From: Devosia nitrariae
GTDB lineage: Bacteria > Pseudomonadota > Alphaproteobacteria > Rhizobiales > Devosiaceae
Direction of reading: 5' to 3'
DNA: 64,000 nt
Assembly (NCBI RefSeq): GCF_030160115.1
Contig: NZ_BSNS01000011.1
Location: 434,001 to 498,000, forward strand
Under the pieces are notes generated by a model that saw nothing but the letters and a program-made list of their open reading frames with translations, was not told the origin of the DNA and did not search any database. Below are positions 1 to 10,245 of the stretch, one piece after another. Position 1 is the stretch's first letter. Each line of letters starts with the position of its first letter. The translations under genes and the position numbers were made by a program.

Positions 1-93
1 AGCTAGGTCGCCTCCGGTAGCTCCGGCCCGGCGAGCTTTTCTCCTTGCCTCAATCCGGCGTGAGAAGACGCGGACGCGTCTCCCTGTGCTCAC

Positions 94-1323
94 TTATTCA
101 GAGCGAAGTGCTTCGACCGGTGACTTGCGGGATGCGTGGACTGCCGGATAGATGCCGAAGACAAGGCCAACAAGGGCCGAGAACGTGAAGGCGAGGAGCA
201 TGGGGTCGGCAGTGACCTCGACGCGCATATCGAGCTGCCGCACAAAGATTGCTCCGACGATCCCGACAACCGCTCCCGCAAGGCCACCGGCCACCGAGAG
301 GACAGTCGCTTCAGCAAGGAACTGCAGGAGGATGTCGCGGGGAGTGCCGCCGACGGCCATACGAATGCCGATTTCGCGCGTCCGTTCGGTCACCGAAACG
401 AGCATGATGTTCATGATGCCTATCCCGCCGACGAGAAGCGAAATGGACGCGATGGCTGCAAGCAGACGCGTCATCGCCGCCGAGGATTCCTGCTGAAGGT
501 TCAGCATCTCGGCGACGTTGTTGATGCGGAAGTCGTCGGCCTGACCGGGGCGCAGCCTGTGCTGGAAACGCAGGATGTCGCGGACCTCCTCGATTCCGGC
601 ATCGATCCCTTCGCTGTCGGCGATCTTGACGGTGATCATGCCGACCGAATGGGTCTTGACGCTGCTCCGGCCGACAATCTGTTCGCGGGCGGTCGTCAAG
701 GGCAGGAAGATGACGTCGTCGTCGTCCGTGCCGTCCATCGACTTGCCCTTGGCTGCCAGCAGACCAATCACCTCGACCGGAACCTGGTTGACCCGCACGG
801 TCTGGCCGATCGGATCGACATCGCCGAACAGCGTTTCTGCGGCCGTTTGGCCGAGCATCGCCACCTTGGCGGATGTTTCGACATCCTCCGCGACGATCGT
901 GCGACCAGACGCGAGACGCCAGTTGCGCGCCGTGAAGAACTCCTCGGTGATGCCCTGAAGCGCCGTCGACGCGTTGCCACGGGGCGTGACGAGCTGGGCA
1001 ACACCCGGGACACTCGGGGCAGCCGTGACGATGCCATAGCTTTCGTCACGAAGGGAAATGGCGTCCTCGTCGCTGAGAGTTGGACGTATGAGTGCAGACT
1101 GCGTGCCGCTGGCGGACGCCGCTGCGCCTGGCATGACCACGATGATGTTGGTGCCTGTCCGCTCGATCTCTTCGCGGATCAGCGCCTGCGTCCCGGCGCC
1201 GATGGCCACCATGACCACCACGGACGCCACTCCGATGACGATGCCCAGTGTCGTCAGCGCGCTTCGCAGGCCATTTGCGCGCAAGGCCCGCGCCGCCGAG
1301 CGCAATGTGTCCGCGGGGCTCAT
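94..1323 (-). CDS. ABC transporter permease, MacB/FtsX family
   Basis: A 409-residue inner-membrane permease. It has an N-terminal membrane segment (about 20-45), a periplasmic MacB-type core (about 50-250) and three C-terminal FtsX segments (about 285-400) containing [21 protein letters not shown], the usual MacB-family transmembrane hallmark. It lacks its own ATPase domain, so it works with the ATPase gene just upstream, whose stop overlaps this start by four bases (ATGA). With the adaptor gene before that, it forms a tripartite export system. MacAB-type pumps move peptides, macrolides or lipid-linked cargo; the substrate here is not visible. Last gene of its operon, near the window edge. 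Confidence 0.93.
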   Translation of the reverse strand: MSPADTLRSAARALRANGLRSALTTLGIVIGVASVVVMVAIGAGTQALIREEIERTGTNIIVVMPGAAASASGTQSALIRPTLSDEDAISLRDESYGIVTAAPSVPGVAQLVTPRGNASTALQGITEEFFTARNWRLASGRTIVAEDVETSAKVAMLGQTAAETLFGDVDPIGQTVRVNQVPVEVIGLLAAKGKSMDGTDDDDVIFLPLTTAREQIVGRSSVKTHSVGMITVKIADSEGIDAGIEEVRDILRFQHRLRPGQADDFRINNVAEMLNLQQESSAAMTRLLAAIASISLLVGGIGIMNIMLVSVTERTREIGIRMAVGGTPRDILLQFLAEATVLSVAGGLAGAVVGIVGAIFVRQLDMRVEVTADPMLLAFTFSALVGLVFGIYPAVHASRKSPVEALRSE

Positions 1324-2057
1324 TGCTCCACCAGGGCGAGTTTCGCGCGACGTTCGATGACTTCGGCGGCGGTCGGATGGTCGGAGTCCTTTCCCACACG
1401 CCCGTCCTTGAGCGCGATCCTGCGGCGCAGCCGGTCGGCGACGGAGACATCGTGCGTGACGACGACAAGTGCGGTGCCGCCGGCATTTATGCCCTCGAGC
1501 ACTTCCAGGATCTCGTTGCCGGTTCGCGTGTCGAGCGCGCCGGTCGGCTCGTCGGCCAGAATCAGGTCCGGATCGTTGACCAGCGACCGTGCAATGGCGA
1601 CGCGCTGCTGCTGTCCGCCGGAAAGCTGGTTCGGCAGATGGTTCATACGCTCCGAGAGGCCGAGGCGCTCCAGCGTCGCCGCAGCCTTCTCGCGGCGTTT
1701 GCGCGGTGGCAATCCGGCATAGGCCAGGGGGAGTTCCACATTTTCGATGGCCGTGAGCCGCGGCAGCAGGTTGAACCCCTGGAACACGAAGCCGATCCGG
1801 CGGCAGCGGATGGCCGCCAGTGCCGCTGCCGACATCTTGCCGACCTCGTCGCCACCGAGCCGGTAGCTGCCGATCGTTGGCGGGTCGAGGCAGCCGAGGA
1901 TGGCAAGCAGCGTCGATTTGCCTGAGCCCGAGGGCCCCATGATCGCAACGGCCTCGCCCTCGTCGATGGTCAGGGAGACGTCGCGCAGCGCATCGATTGC
2001 GACCTCACCCAGGTCATAGCGCTTGCCGATTCCCTCGAGTGCGATCAGTGCCATCAA
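1320..2057 (-). CDS. ABC transporter ATP-binding protein, MacB/LolD type
   Basis: A 245-residue cytoplasmic ATPase that powers the adjacent FtsX permease. Walker A is GPSGSGKST (about residue 41), the signature is LSGGQQQR, and Walker B is [12 protein letters not shown], the form typical of the LolD/MacB subfamily. The start overlaps the end of the adaptor gene and the stop overlaps the permease start, so the three genes are translationally coupled. Two adjacent ATG codons (2057 and 2054) are possible starts. Confidence 0.94.
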   Translation of the reverse strand: MMALIALEGIGKRYDLGEVAIDALRDVSLTIDEGEAVAIMGPSGSGKSTLLAILGCLDPPTIGSYRLGGDEVGKMSAAALAAIRCRRIGFVFQGFNLLPRLTAIENVELPLAYAGLPPRKRREKAAATLERLGLSERMNHLPNQLSGGQQQRVAIARSLVNDPDLILADEPTGALDTRTGNEILEVLEGINAGGTALVVVTHDVSVADRLRRRIALKDGRVGKDSDHPTAAEVIERRAKLALVEQ

Positions 2058-3439
2058 AAGAGCCCGAATATGCTGCCGCCACCGGAGGACTCTTGCCGAT
2101 CGTCCTGGCTAGCTACGCCGAGGATGACCTGGCTGGTCTCGTCGATTCCCTCGGCGTGAATGGCCGTGAAGGGACCGTCGGTTGTACCCAGTAGCACCGC
2201 GACAGACTCGGCTCGGCCGTCCCGGAGAACGTAGATGCGGTCTTCTCCGGTGCGCGGCTCGCCCGGCGGGCGGAAGCGCAGTGCCGAACTCAGGACTGCA
2301 AGGACGGGTTCGGTCTCGTTGATGATGATGTTGCTGGTGGCCGTCATCCCCGGCATCAGCAGCAGATCCTGATTGGGGGCGCTGGCAACGACGGTGTAGT
2401 TGACGACGTTCTGCGTCGTCTGGGGGTGCATCCTGATCTGGACGACCTCGCCCGAAAAAACACGTTTCGGGTAGGCATCCACCGTGAACTCGAGGCGCTG
2501 ACCGAGGTGAATACGACCGATCTCGCCCTCGCTGATTGCGGTGTTGACCTGCATCTCTCGCATGTTCTGCGCGATGGTGAACAGCGTCGGCGCCTGCAGG
2601 CTGACGGCAACAGTGGTGCCGATCTCGATACTCCTTATGGTGACGATGCCGTCGACCGGCGCCCGGATGACAGTGCGCTCCAGCTCCAGGCGGGCCTGCC
2701 GAAGGGCGGCCTCACGCTGGCGCACAGCCGCGTTGAGATTGACGAGCTGCGCCTGCGCCGATCGCAACTGCGCCTCGGCCGACGTGATGATGGACCCTTT
2801 GGCCTCTTCGCTGGCCTGTGCCGAGCGCAACTGCGCCTGCGCGGCAAGCCAGGCGCTTTCGGCGCGTTCCCGTTCGGCCCGCGGGGCGTTCGCGCCGAGC
2901 GCCTTCCTGCGCTCGAGTTCGGCTGCCGCCTCGGCGACACGCACATCGGCATATTCGCTGTTGGCGCGGGCGGCAGCCAGGTCGAAACGCACGGTTTCGA
3001 GGTCTGCTGCCATACGGTCCACCGCCGCCTCTTGGGTGGCGACCCCCGCTGCGGCGATATCGAGATCGGCTTCTGCCTGGTCCACGGCGATCTGGAAGGT
3101 AATGGGATCGATCAATGCGATTGGATCGCCCGCTTTCACCTCGTCGTTGAAGTCGGCATAGATCTCCTGGACCTGCCCGGAGACCTGCGAGCTGACCGAG
3201 ACGAGGGCGACAGGATTGAGCGTGCCGGTGGCCGAAACGCGTTCGACCATGACCCGCTTCTCCACGTTGGCCAGCCGGTAAGGCACCGAAGAGGTCGGCA
3301 CGCTTGCCTGCGCGGTCGACGCCCCGCTGACGGAGGTCACCAAGCCTTGGAAGAAGCCGCTGCTCACCCCCAGCCAGCCGATGCCGATCACAACGACAGT
3401 ATCGAATACCCACTTGGGAAGCTTGCGCATGCTGCTCAA
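2054..3439 (-). CDS. Periplasmic adaptor of an efflux system, MacA/HlyD family
   Basis: A 461-residue membrane-fusion protein. An N-terminal membrane anchor (about 9-27) precedes a lipoyl half-domain, a long alanine- and arginine-rich coiled-coil hairpin (about 110-245), the second lipoyl half (RAPVDGIVTIRSIEIGTTV) and beta-barrel domains. It links the inner-membrane ABC pump to an outer-membrane channel; no TolC homologue lies in the window. It is first of a coupled three-gene unit and follows the secreted-protein gene, from which it is separated by a probable terminator. The coiled coil is fairly long, suiting a MacA- or HlyD-type adaptor. Confidence 0.93.
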   Translation of the reverse strand: MSSMRKLPKWVFDTVVVIGIGWLGVSSGFFQGLVTSVSGASTAQASVPTSSVPYRLANVEKRVMVERVSATGTLNPVALVSVSSQVSGQVQEIYADFNDEVKAGDPIALIDPITFQIAVDQAEADLDIAAAGVATQEAAVDRMAADLETVRFDLAAARANSEYADVRVAEAAAELERRKALGANAPRAERERAESAWLAAQAQLRSAQASEEAKGSIITSAEAQLRSAQAQLVNLNAAVRQREAALRQARLELERTVIRAPVDGIVTIRSIEIGTTVAVSLQAPTLFTIAQNMREMQVNTAISEGEIGRIHLGQRLEFTVDAYPKRVFSGEVVQIRMHPQTTQNVVNYTVVASAPNQDLLLMPGMTATSNIIINETEPVLAVLSSALRFRPPGEPRTGEDRIYVLRDGRAESVAVLLGTTDGPFTAIHAEGIDETSQVILGVASQDDRQESSGGGSIFGLF

Positions 3440-3498
3440 TCCTCACGCGTTCTGTGCACCCGCCGGCCGGAACTTTTACGGGCACCGGCGGAATAGCG

Positions 3499-3529
3499 AA
3501 AACGCGAGGAGGATGTGCTCCCCCTCGCG
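3499..3529 (-). terminator. Probable rho-independent terminator after the secreted-protein gene
   Basis: Read on the minus strand, an 11-position stem with one mismatch (3503-3513 with 3519-3529, loop 3514-3518) is followed by four T. It sits about 30 bases past the stop of the Thr-rich secreted protein and before the adaptor gene. It could end most transcripts there or reduce read-through into the efflux genes. Confidence 0.55.
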
Positions 3530-3556
3530 CGAATGGTTGTTCAGGCACGCCAGGGC

Positions 3557-3985
3557 TTAGGAGAGCGGGCAGGTCGGCAGGCTTGAGCCCTTATTGCAGA
3601 CGACCTCGTTCGTGGTCGTACTGGACGCCGGAGCGATTTCTACCTCAGTAGCGGTGACCGTCGAATGATCCGCGTTCACCTTGCCCTGGGGATTGATCGC
3701 GGTGCAGACATTGGTCGTGGTCTCGATCACGGCACTCGTTGTCGTGGTGACGTCCGCCTTCCCAACGTTGCCGTTGCCCTGGTATGCAACGTCGCCCATG
3801 GTCGTCGAGGTATCACCACCCGACGTCGATGTGGTGCTCGAAATAATCCAGCTCCACTTGACGTTCGGCAGTTCGCCGCAGACGTCGGAGCCGAGGACGA
3901 CTGCAGCATAGGCACTGGTGCTGATGGCAATGGGCGCCCCAGACAACATCGAGGCCGCGAGCAGCCCCATAAGAACTTTCTTCAT
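3557..3985 (-). CDS. Small Thr/Ser-rich secreted protein of unknown function
   Basis: A 142-residue protein with a clear Sec signal peptide (MKKVLMGLLAASMLSG, cleavage probably after SAYA near residue 27). The mature part is rich in Thr and Ser (runs such as STTSTSGGDTSTT) and has four Cys, which could form two disulfides. I recognise no family. It lies upstream of, and on the same strand as, the MacAB-like export genes, and divergent from a two-component system. It could be cargo or a periplasmic partner of that pump, or an unrelated envelope protein; this is inference from position. Confidence 0.8.
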   Translation of the reverse strand: MKKVLMGLLAASMLSGAPIAISTSAYAAVVLGSDVCGELPNVKWSWIISSTTSTSGGDTSTTMGDVAYQGNGNVGKADVTTTTSAVIETTTNVCTAINPQGKVNADHSTVTATEVEIAPASSTTTNEVVCNKGSSLPTCPLS

Positions 3986-4336
3986 TTGATATCTCCCTTT
4001 TGCGCGCCAGCAAGACGCGCCTTGCTCAAAACAACCGCAGCCCCACCTACTTGTGCCTCACCCGAAAGCGTGCCCGGTTGCAGTTGTTCTTGCGCATTAG
4101 GGAATCGGAAACCATACAACTACGGATATAGACCGCCGTTAATCATTAATTAGGGTTTCAGCTTGGCGGCTTCAGCAAACGCCAATTTCTCTTTGTGATC
4201 GAAACATACGCTGATTCAACCACTTGCGGTGCCCGCCCCGGTTCACGGAACTGCCTTCGCTGCAGAGGTGTTGAGGTAAAGCCGGTGCAGGCGGGTACGA
4301 ATCCGGGACACGATCGATGTATCGGTTAACAATATC
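3986..4336. other. Divergent intergenic region, 351 bases
   Basis: It separates the secreted protein/efflux unit (minus) from the sensor kinase (plus). It holds an AT-rich patch with the short palindrome TTAATCATTAA (4139-4149) in otherwise GC-rich DNA, which is where promoters for both directions are expected. No convincing gene or RNA was seen. Confidence 0.5.
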
Positions 4337-6094
4337 TTGATCGCGCGCTACGTCACGTCTTCGAACCCGCATAGACTGACATCGCTGGTTCACTCCGGGG
4401 GAAGAGAGCTGACTGAAAAGGTCGACACTACGGCGCGGCGTCTATCGTTGCCATCGCGGGTTGCCGAATGGGTGGCTCAGGGCGGAGCCGGTCGGGCAGT
4501 CGCCTACTCGCGGCTGCTCTTGGCTTCGGTGGCACTCGTTGCGACCTATATCGACCCCACGCAGCCCGCGCGCTTCAGCCAGATCACTTACGCGCTGCTT
4601 GCGGCCTACGTCCTCGGGGCAGCTCTGGTTGTTGTCGCTGAGCGGACCGCCCCCGCCGACTCGCGGCGGACCCTCTTCGTCCACGCCGTCGACATCGCCG
4701 TTGCAGCAGTCCTGGTTTTCCTGACCGAAGGCCCAACCAGCCCGTTCTTTACCTTCTTCACCCTGGCAATTGTCGGCGGCACTCTATCCTGGGGTGCTCG
4801 TGGGGCGACCCTTACGGCGCTGGTTCTTGTTACGGCATTCCTGGGCATTACCGCTTTCCAGGGTGCCACGGGCGGGGACGTGGATTTCAACCGGGCGGCC
4901 GTGCGAACCACATACCTCATCGTTGCGGCGGTCCTGCTCGCCTATTTCGGCTGGTATCGAGAGCGCAACGAAGAGCGGCTGCAGCACCTGGCGGGCTGGC
5001 TGGTTGCAGCCGAAGGCGAGGCGAAAGACGATCCGGAACTCGCCAGCACACTCGAGCATGCAGCCCTGGTTCTGGGCGTTCGGCGGGTGCTCGTCGTCTG
5101 GGAGAGTGAGGCGGATCCGCACTTGCACCTTGCGCTGTGGACGGGCACGGAATGTCTGACGTCGCAATCGGCGGAACCTGGCGGAGCCGTCGTTGCCAAG
5201 GAGATTTCCGGCCGCAGTTTCTACTGGTCTCGCGTGACTGGTAAGGTGGTGACGCGGCGGCGCCGCGCACGCCTGCTCGCCCAGGCCCCGCTTGCGCATG
5301 AACTGCTTGAGGAGTTCGGGGTGGCGTGTATTTCGGCTGCGCCGTTCGAAGCACCACCCTATTCGGGTACCGTGTTCATGCTCGACCCTGGCCCGTTCAG
5401 CTTCGAGCTGTTGACCCTGACGGAACTGGTCGCTCGCCGGATCGGTGATCGGTTCGAGCATTATCGCCTGACGCGAGAGCTTGCCGAAGCATCCGTCAAT
5501 CGGGAGAGAGCAAGACTGGCGCGCGATCTGCACGATGGCACTCTGCAGGACCTCACTGCGGCGGGACTGTCTCTCAAGGCAATGTCGAGCAGGGTCGCGC
5601 CGGGCGACAAGGAGAGCTTCACCCAGATCGTCGAGCTGCTCGGCGAGCAGCAGGCACGCATGCGTGCCTTCGTCGACCTGATGAACCCCAAGAGAGCGGC
5701 CGGCACGCACACCTCCCTGGCGGCGGTTCTCGAGACTTCCGGCCGGGCGCTGGCCCGCCAGTGGGGGTGCCGTATCCAGACCCGCGTCGAACCCACCAGC
5801 GCCATGGTCTCCGCAAGCAGGGAACTGCAGCTGAGGCTGATAATCGCAGAGGCCATCGCCAACGCGGCGCGGCATGGCAGAGCTTCGGATGTGCGGATCG
5901 AGGCCCGCATGGACGATCGCATCTTTATGGATGTCTTCGACAATGGAACCAACCACGCTACCACGCAGCGCCGGACCCACGGCGACCCCGCCCCGTTCTC
6001 ACTGGCGCAGCGGATAACGGAGATGGGTGGAAGCTGCCGCCTTTTTGTCGATGAGCGCGGGGGCCACCTCGCCATCGAGTTGCCGGAGGCCTGA
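4337..6094 (+). CDS. Membrane sensor histidine kinase, NarL/HisKA_3 type
   Basis: A 585-residue kinase. The N-terminal third has about five membrane helices (about 50-215) with no large periplasmic loop, so it may sense a membrane or intracellular cue. A GAF-like middle region follows, then the HisKA_3 dimerisation domain with phospho-acceptor His399 in RARLARDLHDGTLQDL, and a HATPase domain ending near NG..H....G. The partner regulator starts five bases after the stop. The start is unsure: the listed TTG lacks a good ribosome site, while GGGGGAAGAG precedes an in-frame CTG at 4409. Its divergence from the efflux unit suggests it may control export. Confidence 0.92.
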   Translation: MIARYVTSSNPHRLTSLVHSGGRELTEKVDTTARRLSLPSRVAEWVAQGGAGRAVAYSRLLLASVALVATYIDPTQPARFSQITYALLAAYVLGAALVVVAERTAPADSRRTLFVHAVDIAVAAVLVFLTEGPTSPFFTFFTLAIVGGTLSWGARGATLTALVLVTAFLGITAFQGATGGDVDFNRAAVRTTYLIVAAVLLAYFGWYRERNEERLQHLAGWLVAAEGEAKDDPELASTLEHAALVLGVRRVLVVWESEADPHLHLALWTGTECLTSQSAEPGGAVVAKEISGRSFYWSRVTGKVVTRRRRARLLAQAPLAHELLEEFGVACISAAPFEAPPYSGTVFMLDPGPFSFELLTLTELVARRIGDRFEHYRLTRELAEASVNRERARLARDLHDGTLQDLTAAGLSLKAMSSRVAPGDKESFTQIVELLGEQQARMRAFVDLMNPKRAAGTHTSLAAVLETSGRALARQWGCRIQTRVEPTSAMVSASRELQLRLIIAEAIANAARHGRASDVRIEARMDDRIFMDVFDNGTNHATTQRRTHGDPAPFSLAQRITEMGGSCRLFVDERGGHLAIELPEA

Positions 6095-6098
6095 CCGC

Positions 6099-6728
6099 AT
6101 GGTTGTTCGGATAGCGATCGCAGATGACCATCCGATTGTCCTGAGCGGCCTGCTCAACCTCGTTTCCACCGACAACGCATTTACCGTCGTGGCGTCCGCG
6201 CCCGAAGGCAGGGCTATCCTGACGGCAATTCGCCAGGAAAAGCCCGACATCGCGGTTCTCGACCTGAACATGCCAGGCCTGTCGGGGCTCGAAGTGCTGG
6301 CGGCCATCCGGCTGGAGGCGTTACCAACTCGGGTTGCCTTGCTCACCGCAACGATCTCGGATGCCCAGGTTTTCGATGCAGTGGCAAATGGTGCGGCCGC
6401 ACTGGTGCTCAAGGAGGCCGCGCCTGAAACGCTCATGGATTGTCTGCATGCGCTGGCGGCAGGTCGCAACTGGCTGTCCGGTCAAGAGATCCAGGCTGCC
6501 CTGCACCGCGAGGGCCAGCGGCGGCTCAGATGGCAGGAGCGGTCGCGGTCGCTCACCGTCCGCGAGCTTCAGATCGTCGACCTGATCCTTAAAGGCGCGT
6601 CAAACAAGGAAATTGCCTATCAGTTGCAGGTGTCGGACGGGACTGCCAAGGTTCACGTCCATAACATTTTCCAAAAGCTCGAGGTCGCTTCGCGCGCGGA
6701 ACTCCTGGAGCTTGCCGCAGGCCAATGA
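6099..6728 (+). CDS. Response regulator, NarL/FixJ family
   Basis: A 209-residue two-domain transcription factor. The receiver domain has the acidic pair in ADDHPIV and phospho-acceptor Asp55 in VLDLNMPGLSG. The C-terminal LuxR helix-turn-helix (about 145-205) shows LTVRELQIVDLILKGASNKEIA. The ATG at 6099 was chosen because the receiver fold begins there (VVRIAIADDHP); a longer in-frame reading overlaps the kinase. It is the cognate partner of the preceding histidine kinase. Confidence 0.95.
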   Translation: MVVRIAIADDHPIVLSGLLNLVSTDNAFTVVASAPEGRAILTAIRQEKPDIAVLDLNMPGLSGLEVLAAIRLEALPTRVALLTATISDAQVFDAVANGAAALVLKEAAPETLMDCLHALAAGRNWLSGQEIQAALHREGQRRLRWQERSRSLTVRELQIVDLILKGASNKEIAYQLQVSDGTAKVHVHNIFQKLEVASRAELLELAAGQ

Positions 6729-6791
6729 CGGCAATGCAACCCGTTGCGCGACAAGGTCGCCTCGGTTCCCCTGGGCGAGGGATCGATGCCG

Positions 6792-7412
6792 CTAGCCCTC
6801 GTATTTTTCCACGAATGCCTCGGCGCTCAGCGCCCGCATGTCCCGCAGCGTTTCGCCGAGCTTGTCGTGATCCCAGTCCCACCAGGCGAGTGCAATGAGC
6901 CGCTCGGCAACAGATTCTGGAAAACGCCGCTTGATGACTTTGGCCGGCACGCCCGCGACGATGGTGTAGGGCGCCACGTCCTTGGTGACCACCGCCGAGG
7001 AACCGACGACGGCTCCGTCGCCGATGGTGATGCCCGGCATGATGACGGCGCCGTGCCCGATCCACACGTCGTTGCCGATGGTGACGCGATGGTCGCGGCG
7101 CCATTGGAAGAATTCGATATCGTCGCCGAGATCGAACCCATACTGGTGCGAGCGGTAGGTGAAGTGGTGCTGGCTCGCCCGCCAGGTGGCGTGGTTGCCC
7201 GGGTTGATGCGGGCGAACGCGGCGACCGAGCAGAACTTGCCGATGGTCGAATAGATGATCGAGCCGTCATGGACGATGTAGCTGTAGTCGCCGAAATCGG
7301 TCTCGGCGATGGAGGTGCGTGCGCCGACCTCGGTGAAACGGCCGAGGCGCGACTCGCGGATGCTCGCGCTGGGGTGGATGCTCGGCTGCTCGCCGGGGGT
7401 CTTTTCGCTCAT
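6792..7412 (-). CDS. Hexapeptide-repeat acyltransferase linked to phosphonate genes
   Basis: A 206-residue left-handed beta-helix acetyltransferase, with hexapeptide repeats from about residue 10 to 160 (for example [28 protein letters not shown]) and a loop with the catalytic-type His in [16 protein letters not shown]. It matches the xenobiotic/chloramphenicol acetyltransferase type that is often encoded with phosphonate genes (the family I recall as phn_thr-fam). It overlaps the end of the second phnE by four bases, so it is the last gene of the transporter operon. The acyl acceptor is unknown. Confidence 0.9.
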   Translation of the reverse strand: MSEKTPGEQPSIHPSASIRESRLGRFTEVGARTSIAETDFGDYSYIVHDGSIIYSTIGKFCSVAAFARINPGNHATWRASQHHFTYRSHQYGFDLGDDIEFFQWRRDHRVTIGNDVWIGHGAVIMPGITIGDGAVVGSSAVVTKDVAPYTIVAGVPAKVIKRRFPESVAERLIALAWWDWDHDKLGETLRDMRALSAEAFVEKYEG

Positions 7413-8263
7413 TTCCTGCCCGTATCGGCGTTGATGATCCGCATGCGGATGCGGCGCGAGAGGTTGTCGATGACGGCGACGGTTACCAGGATCATCACGA
7501 TGATGAAGGCCGCCTCATCCCAATTGTTGATGCGGATACGGTCGGAAAGCGCGAGGCCGATGCCGCCCGCCCCGACGATGCCGAGGATCGTGGCCGAGCG
7601 AACGTTGGATTCGAAGAAGTAGAGCACGTGGCTCATCATGACCGGGAAGACCTGAGGGAAGACGCCGAGCCGCATGGTCTGAATGCCGCTGCCGCCGGCG
7701 GCCCGCACGCCCTCGATCGGCTTGCGGTCGACGTTCTCGATGGCCTCGGCAAAGAGTTTGGAAAAGACCATCAGGTCGCCGACCGCGATGGCCAGCACGC
7801 CGGCGAACGGGCCGAGACCGACGGCCGAAACGAAGATCAGCGCCCAGACCAGCCCGTCGATGCCGCGGAAGGTGTCGAAGACGCGGCGCAGCCCGAAGTG
7901 GAAGAGCCGGTTGGGCACGAGATTCTTGGCGCCGAGGAATCCCAGCGGCACGGCAAGAACGGCGGCGATCAGCGTGCCGAGGAACGCCATCGCCAGCGTC
8001 TCGAGCATGGCGTAGCAATAGCCGAGAAAAGCGCCGCCATCGGTGGGCGGGATCATCAGGACGACGAGGAAGCCGAGCTTTGACAGCCCGTTCCAGATGC
8101 GCAGGGGCGACGCGTCGATCCACCAGAGGCCGAAGGCGAGGAGCGCGGCAAACCCGAGCCACAGGCCCCACTCGCGCAGTCGCTCGGCCAGCGGACGCCG
8201 GAAGATTTCGGGATTGGAGCGCCTGAGGCGCGCGATCTCGCCATGGGTGATGGTCAAGGTCAT
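7409..8263 (-). CDS. phnE: Phosphonate-type ABC transporter permease PhnE (second copy)
   Basis: A 284-residue inner-membrane permease with about six helices and the inner-membrane EAA-like loop [21 protein letters not shown], characteristic of PhnE. It pairs with the other phnE just upstream to form a heterodimeric channel, a common layout in alphaproteobacteria. One base separates it from that gene, and its stop overlaps the acetyltransferase start. Confidence 0.94.
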   Translation of the reverse strand: MTLTITHGEIARLRRSNPEIFRRPLAERLREWGLWLGFAALLAFGLWWIDASPLRIWNGLSKLGFLVVLMIPPTDGGAFLGYCYAMLETLAMAFLGTLIAAVLAVPLGFLGAKNLVPNRLFHFGLRRVFDTFRGIDGLVWALIFVSAVGLGPFAGVLAIAVGDLMVFSKLFAEAIENVDRKPIEGVRAAGGSGIQTMRLGVFPQVFPVMMSHVLYFFESNVRSATILGIVGAGGIGLALSDRIRINNWDEAAFIIVMILVTVAVIDNLSRRIRMRIINADTGRK

Positions 8264-8264
8264 T

Positions 8265-9176
8265 CTAGTGTCCCGTGGTGAGATCCTGGCCGATCAGGCG
8301 GTGGCGGATCGTTTCGCAGGTGATGTCGATGATCGCGGTGGTGGCGATCAGGAGCAGCATGATGGCGCTGATGTCGGTGTATTCGAACTGCCGGATGGCA
8401 ACGTAGAGGTCCTGCCCGATGCCACCGGCTCCGACGATGCCGAGCGCCGAGGCGCCCCGGACGTTGATCTCGAAGCGTAGGAGCCCATAGCTCGCATAAT
8501 TGGGCAATGCCTGCGGCACGACGGCCAAGCGCATGATCATCGCCCAGCTGCCGCCCGCCGCTCGTACGCCCTCTATCGGACGCGGGTCGATGTTCTCGTT
8601 GACTTCGGCAAAGAGCTTACCGAGCGAACCGGCCGTATGCACGGCGATGGCCAGCACGCCCGCGAACGGGCCGAGCCCGAGGGCGAAAACGAAGATCAGC
8701 GCGAAGACGAGTTCGGGAACGGTGCGGAAGAATTCGAGCAGCCGCCGGCTGACGAAATAGATGGCGGTGTTGTCGATGAGGTTGCGCGAGGCGGGAAAGC
8801 ACAGGAAGAGCGCAACGATGCCGCCGAGCGCGGTGCCGACAAATCCCATGAGGATCGTCTCGACCAGCAGGCGCAGCCAGTAGTTGATGCCCCAGTACCA
8901 GTCGGCGAGGTCTGCCCAGAAGTTGGACAGCGAGAGGCTCGGCAGGGTCCCCGCAATGTAGTTCCAGGCCTTGGGCAGGCCGATGAGGAGCCCTGTAATG
9001 CTGAAGTCGCTGACAAGGATTGAGCCGACGAGGGCCGCCAGGAACAGCGCCCCGTAGAGAGTGGTCCACAACCGCTTTAGATTGCGGGCGCTGCGATAGT
9101 GTTCCTCAAAGGCAGATATACGCTCCGAGTGTGTGGACGCCGGCAGCTTTCCGGCCGTCTCTGCGCGCATCGTCAT
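8265..9176 (-). CDS. phnE: Phosphonate-type ABC transporter permease PhnE (first copy)
   Basis: A 303-residue permease from the ATG at 9176, which is preceded by AAGG at suitable spacing; a GTG at 9212 would add 12 residues with no domain support. The membrane helices and the loop [21 protein letters not shown] match the PhnE family. Compared with the second copy it has a longer cytoplasmic N-terminus (about 45 residues before the first helix). It lies between the binding-protein gene and the second permease. Confidence 0.93.
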   Translation of the reverse strand: MTMRAETAGKLPASTHSERISAFEEHYRSARNLKRLWTTLYGALFLAALVGSILVSDFSITGLLIGLPKAWNYIAGTLPSLSLSNFWADLADWYWGINYWLRLLVETILMGFVGTALGGIVALFLCFPASRNLIDNTAIYFVSRRLLEFFRTVPELVFALIFVFALGLGPFAGVLAIAVHTAGSLGKLFAEVNENIDPRPIEGVRAAGGSWAMIMRLAVVPQALPNYASYGLLRFEINVRGASALGIVGAGGIGQDLYVAIRQFEYTDISAIMLLLIATTAIIDITCETIRHRLIGQDLTTGH

Positions 9177-9249
9177 TGTGCCGGACCTTGAGGTTCGCCG
9201 AGAAAACGGCACGGAGGCAGAGCCCTCCGTGCCGCCAGGGCGTTTTCGA

Positions 9250-10191
9250 TCAGTTGGACGCGTTGCGGCGGCGCTCTGCGGCGTTGTATTCGGTGATGGC
9301 GATCACATCGAGATAGTCCTCGTGCCTGGCCTCGACGTAACCGGTGGAGTTGCCGCGGGTATACTCGGCAAAGCCTTCCGGATCGGCCTCGGGGAAAGCC
9401 ATGAGGGCGGCGCGGAACTCGTCCTGCAACTCCTGCGGCAGGCTGGTCAGCATCATCACCGGCGTGTTCGGAATCACGGGCGATTTCCAAATGATCCGGG
9501 TCGAGCCCTCCGGGATCATGCCCTTGTCTTCCATGGTCTGGATGTTGCCGGCATTCTCGTTGCGCCAATGAGTGGCGACAACCTCGAAGGTGCCGTTGAC
9601 GAGGCCGATAACGCTCTGCTCATGACCGCCCGAGAAGGCGACCTCCCCGAAATACTCGTCTGCCGTCGTTTGGAGTTCGGTCGACAGGTAGTAGGACGGA
9701 ACTGCATAGCCGGAGGTCGAGTTTGGATCGGCGAACGCGAACGACTGGCCCCTGACGTCTTCGATCGTCTGGTAGGGACTGTCGGCTTGCACGGCGAGGA
9801 TCGAGTAGTATCCTCGGTCCCCGGCCTCGTCGAGCGTGATGGCGACTGGCGCAACTCCTTCCCCCATGATCTTGCGTGCGAGCGCGTAAGCGGCTGGCCC
9901 GACCGATGCAATCTGCACATGGCCCTGGCGCATTGCCTCGATGACCGCGGCATAGTCGGTGCCGCGCACGATGTTGACCGGAACCCCCAGCGTTCTGCTC
10001 AAATAGTCGGCATAGGGCTGGGTGCGTGCGATGGCATCGGTCTCGTTCTCGCCCGAGGAGATGCCGATCGTCAGTTCCGGAAACTGCTCGCGCCAGTCCG
10101 GGGCTGGAGAATCTTGGGCGAGGGCGGGCGCGGCAAGAGACAACGCGAGAGCGAGCGCCGTGAAGGCACGGCGGGTAAAGCGAGCGGTCAT
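9250..10191 (-). CDS. phnD: Phosphonate/phosphite-type periplasmic binding protein PhnD
   Basis: A 313-residue substrate-binding protein. The ATG at 10191 has an AGGAGA ribosome site and begins a signal peptide (MTARFTRRAFTALALALSLA, cleavage near APALA-Q) with a twin-arginine-like RR. The mature part has PhnD/SsuA-like features: TIGISSGENE at the start and FADPNSTSGYAVPSYYL, the loop that binds the phosphonate or oxyanion. It captures ligand for the two permeases downstream. The ligand class (phosphonate, phosphite or phosphate ester) cannot be read from sequence alone. Confidence 0.94.
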   Translation of the reverse strand: MTARFTRRAFTALALALSLAAPALAQDSPAPDWREQFPELTIGISSGENETDAIARTQPYADYLSRTLGVPVNIVRGTDYAAVIEAMRQGHVQIASVGPAAYALARKIMGEGVAPVAITLDEAGDRGYYSILAVQADSPYQTIEDVRGQSFAFADPNSTSGYAVPSYYLSTELQTTADEYFGEVAFSGGHEQSVIGLVNGTFEVVATHWRNENAGNIQTMEDKGMIPEGSTRIIWKSPVIPNTPVMMLTSLPQELQDEFRAALMAFPEADPEGFAEYTRGNSTGYVEARHEDYLDVIAITEYNAAERRRNASN

Positions 10192-10245
10192 GGGACCAGT
10201 TCTCCTATTGGGACTGAAAGGATCGGGCGCTGCGGCGTCCGGAGT

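Noticed and set aside
136..1722. Plus-strand open frame of 528 codons opposite the ABC genes
   Set aside because: Composition is rich in His, Asp and Arg as expected of antisense reading; the minus strand encodes complete ABC proteins.
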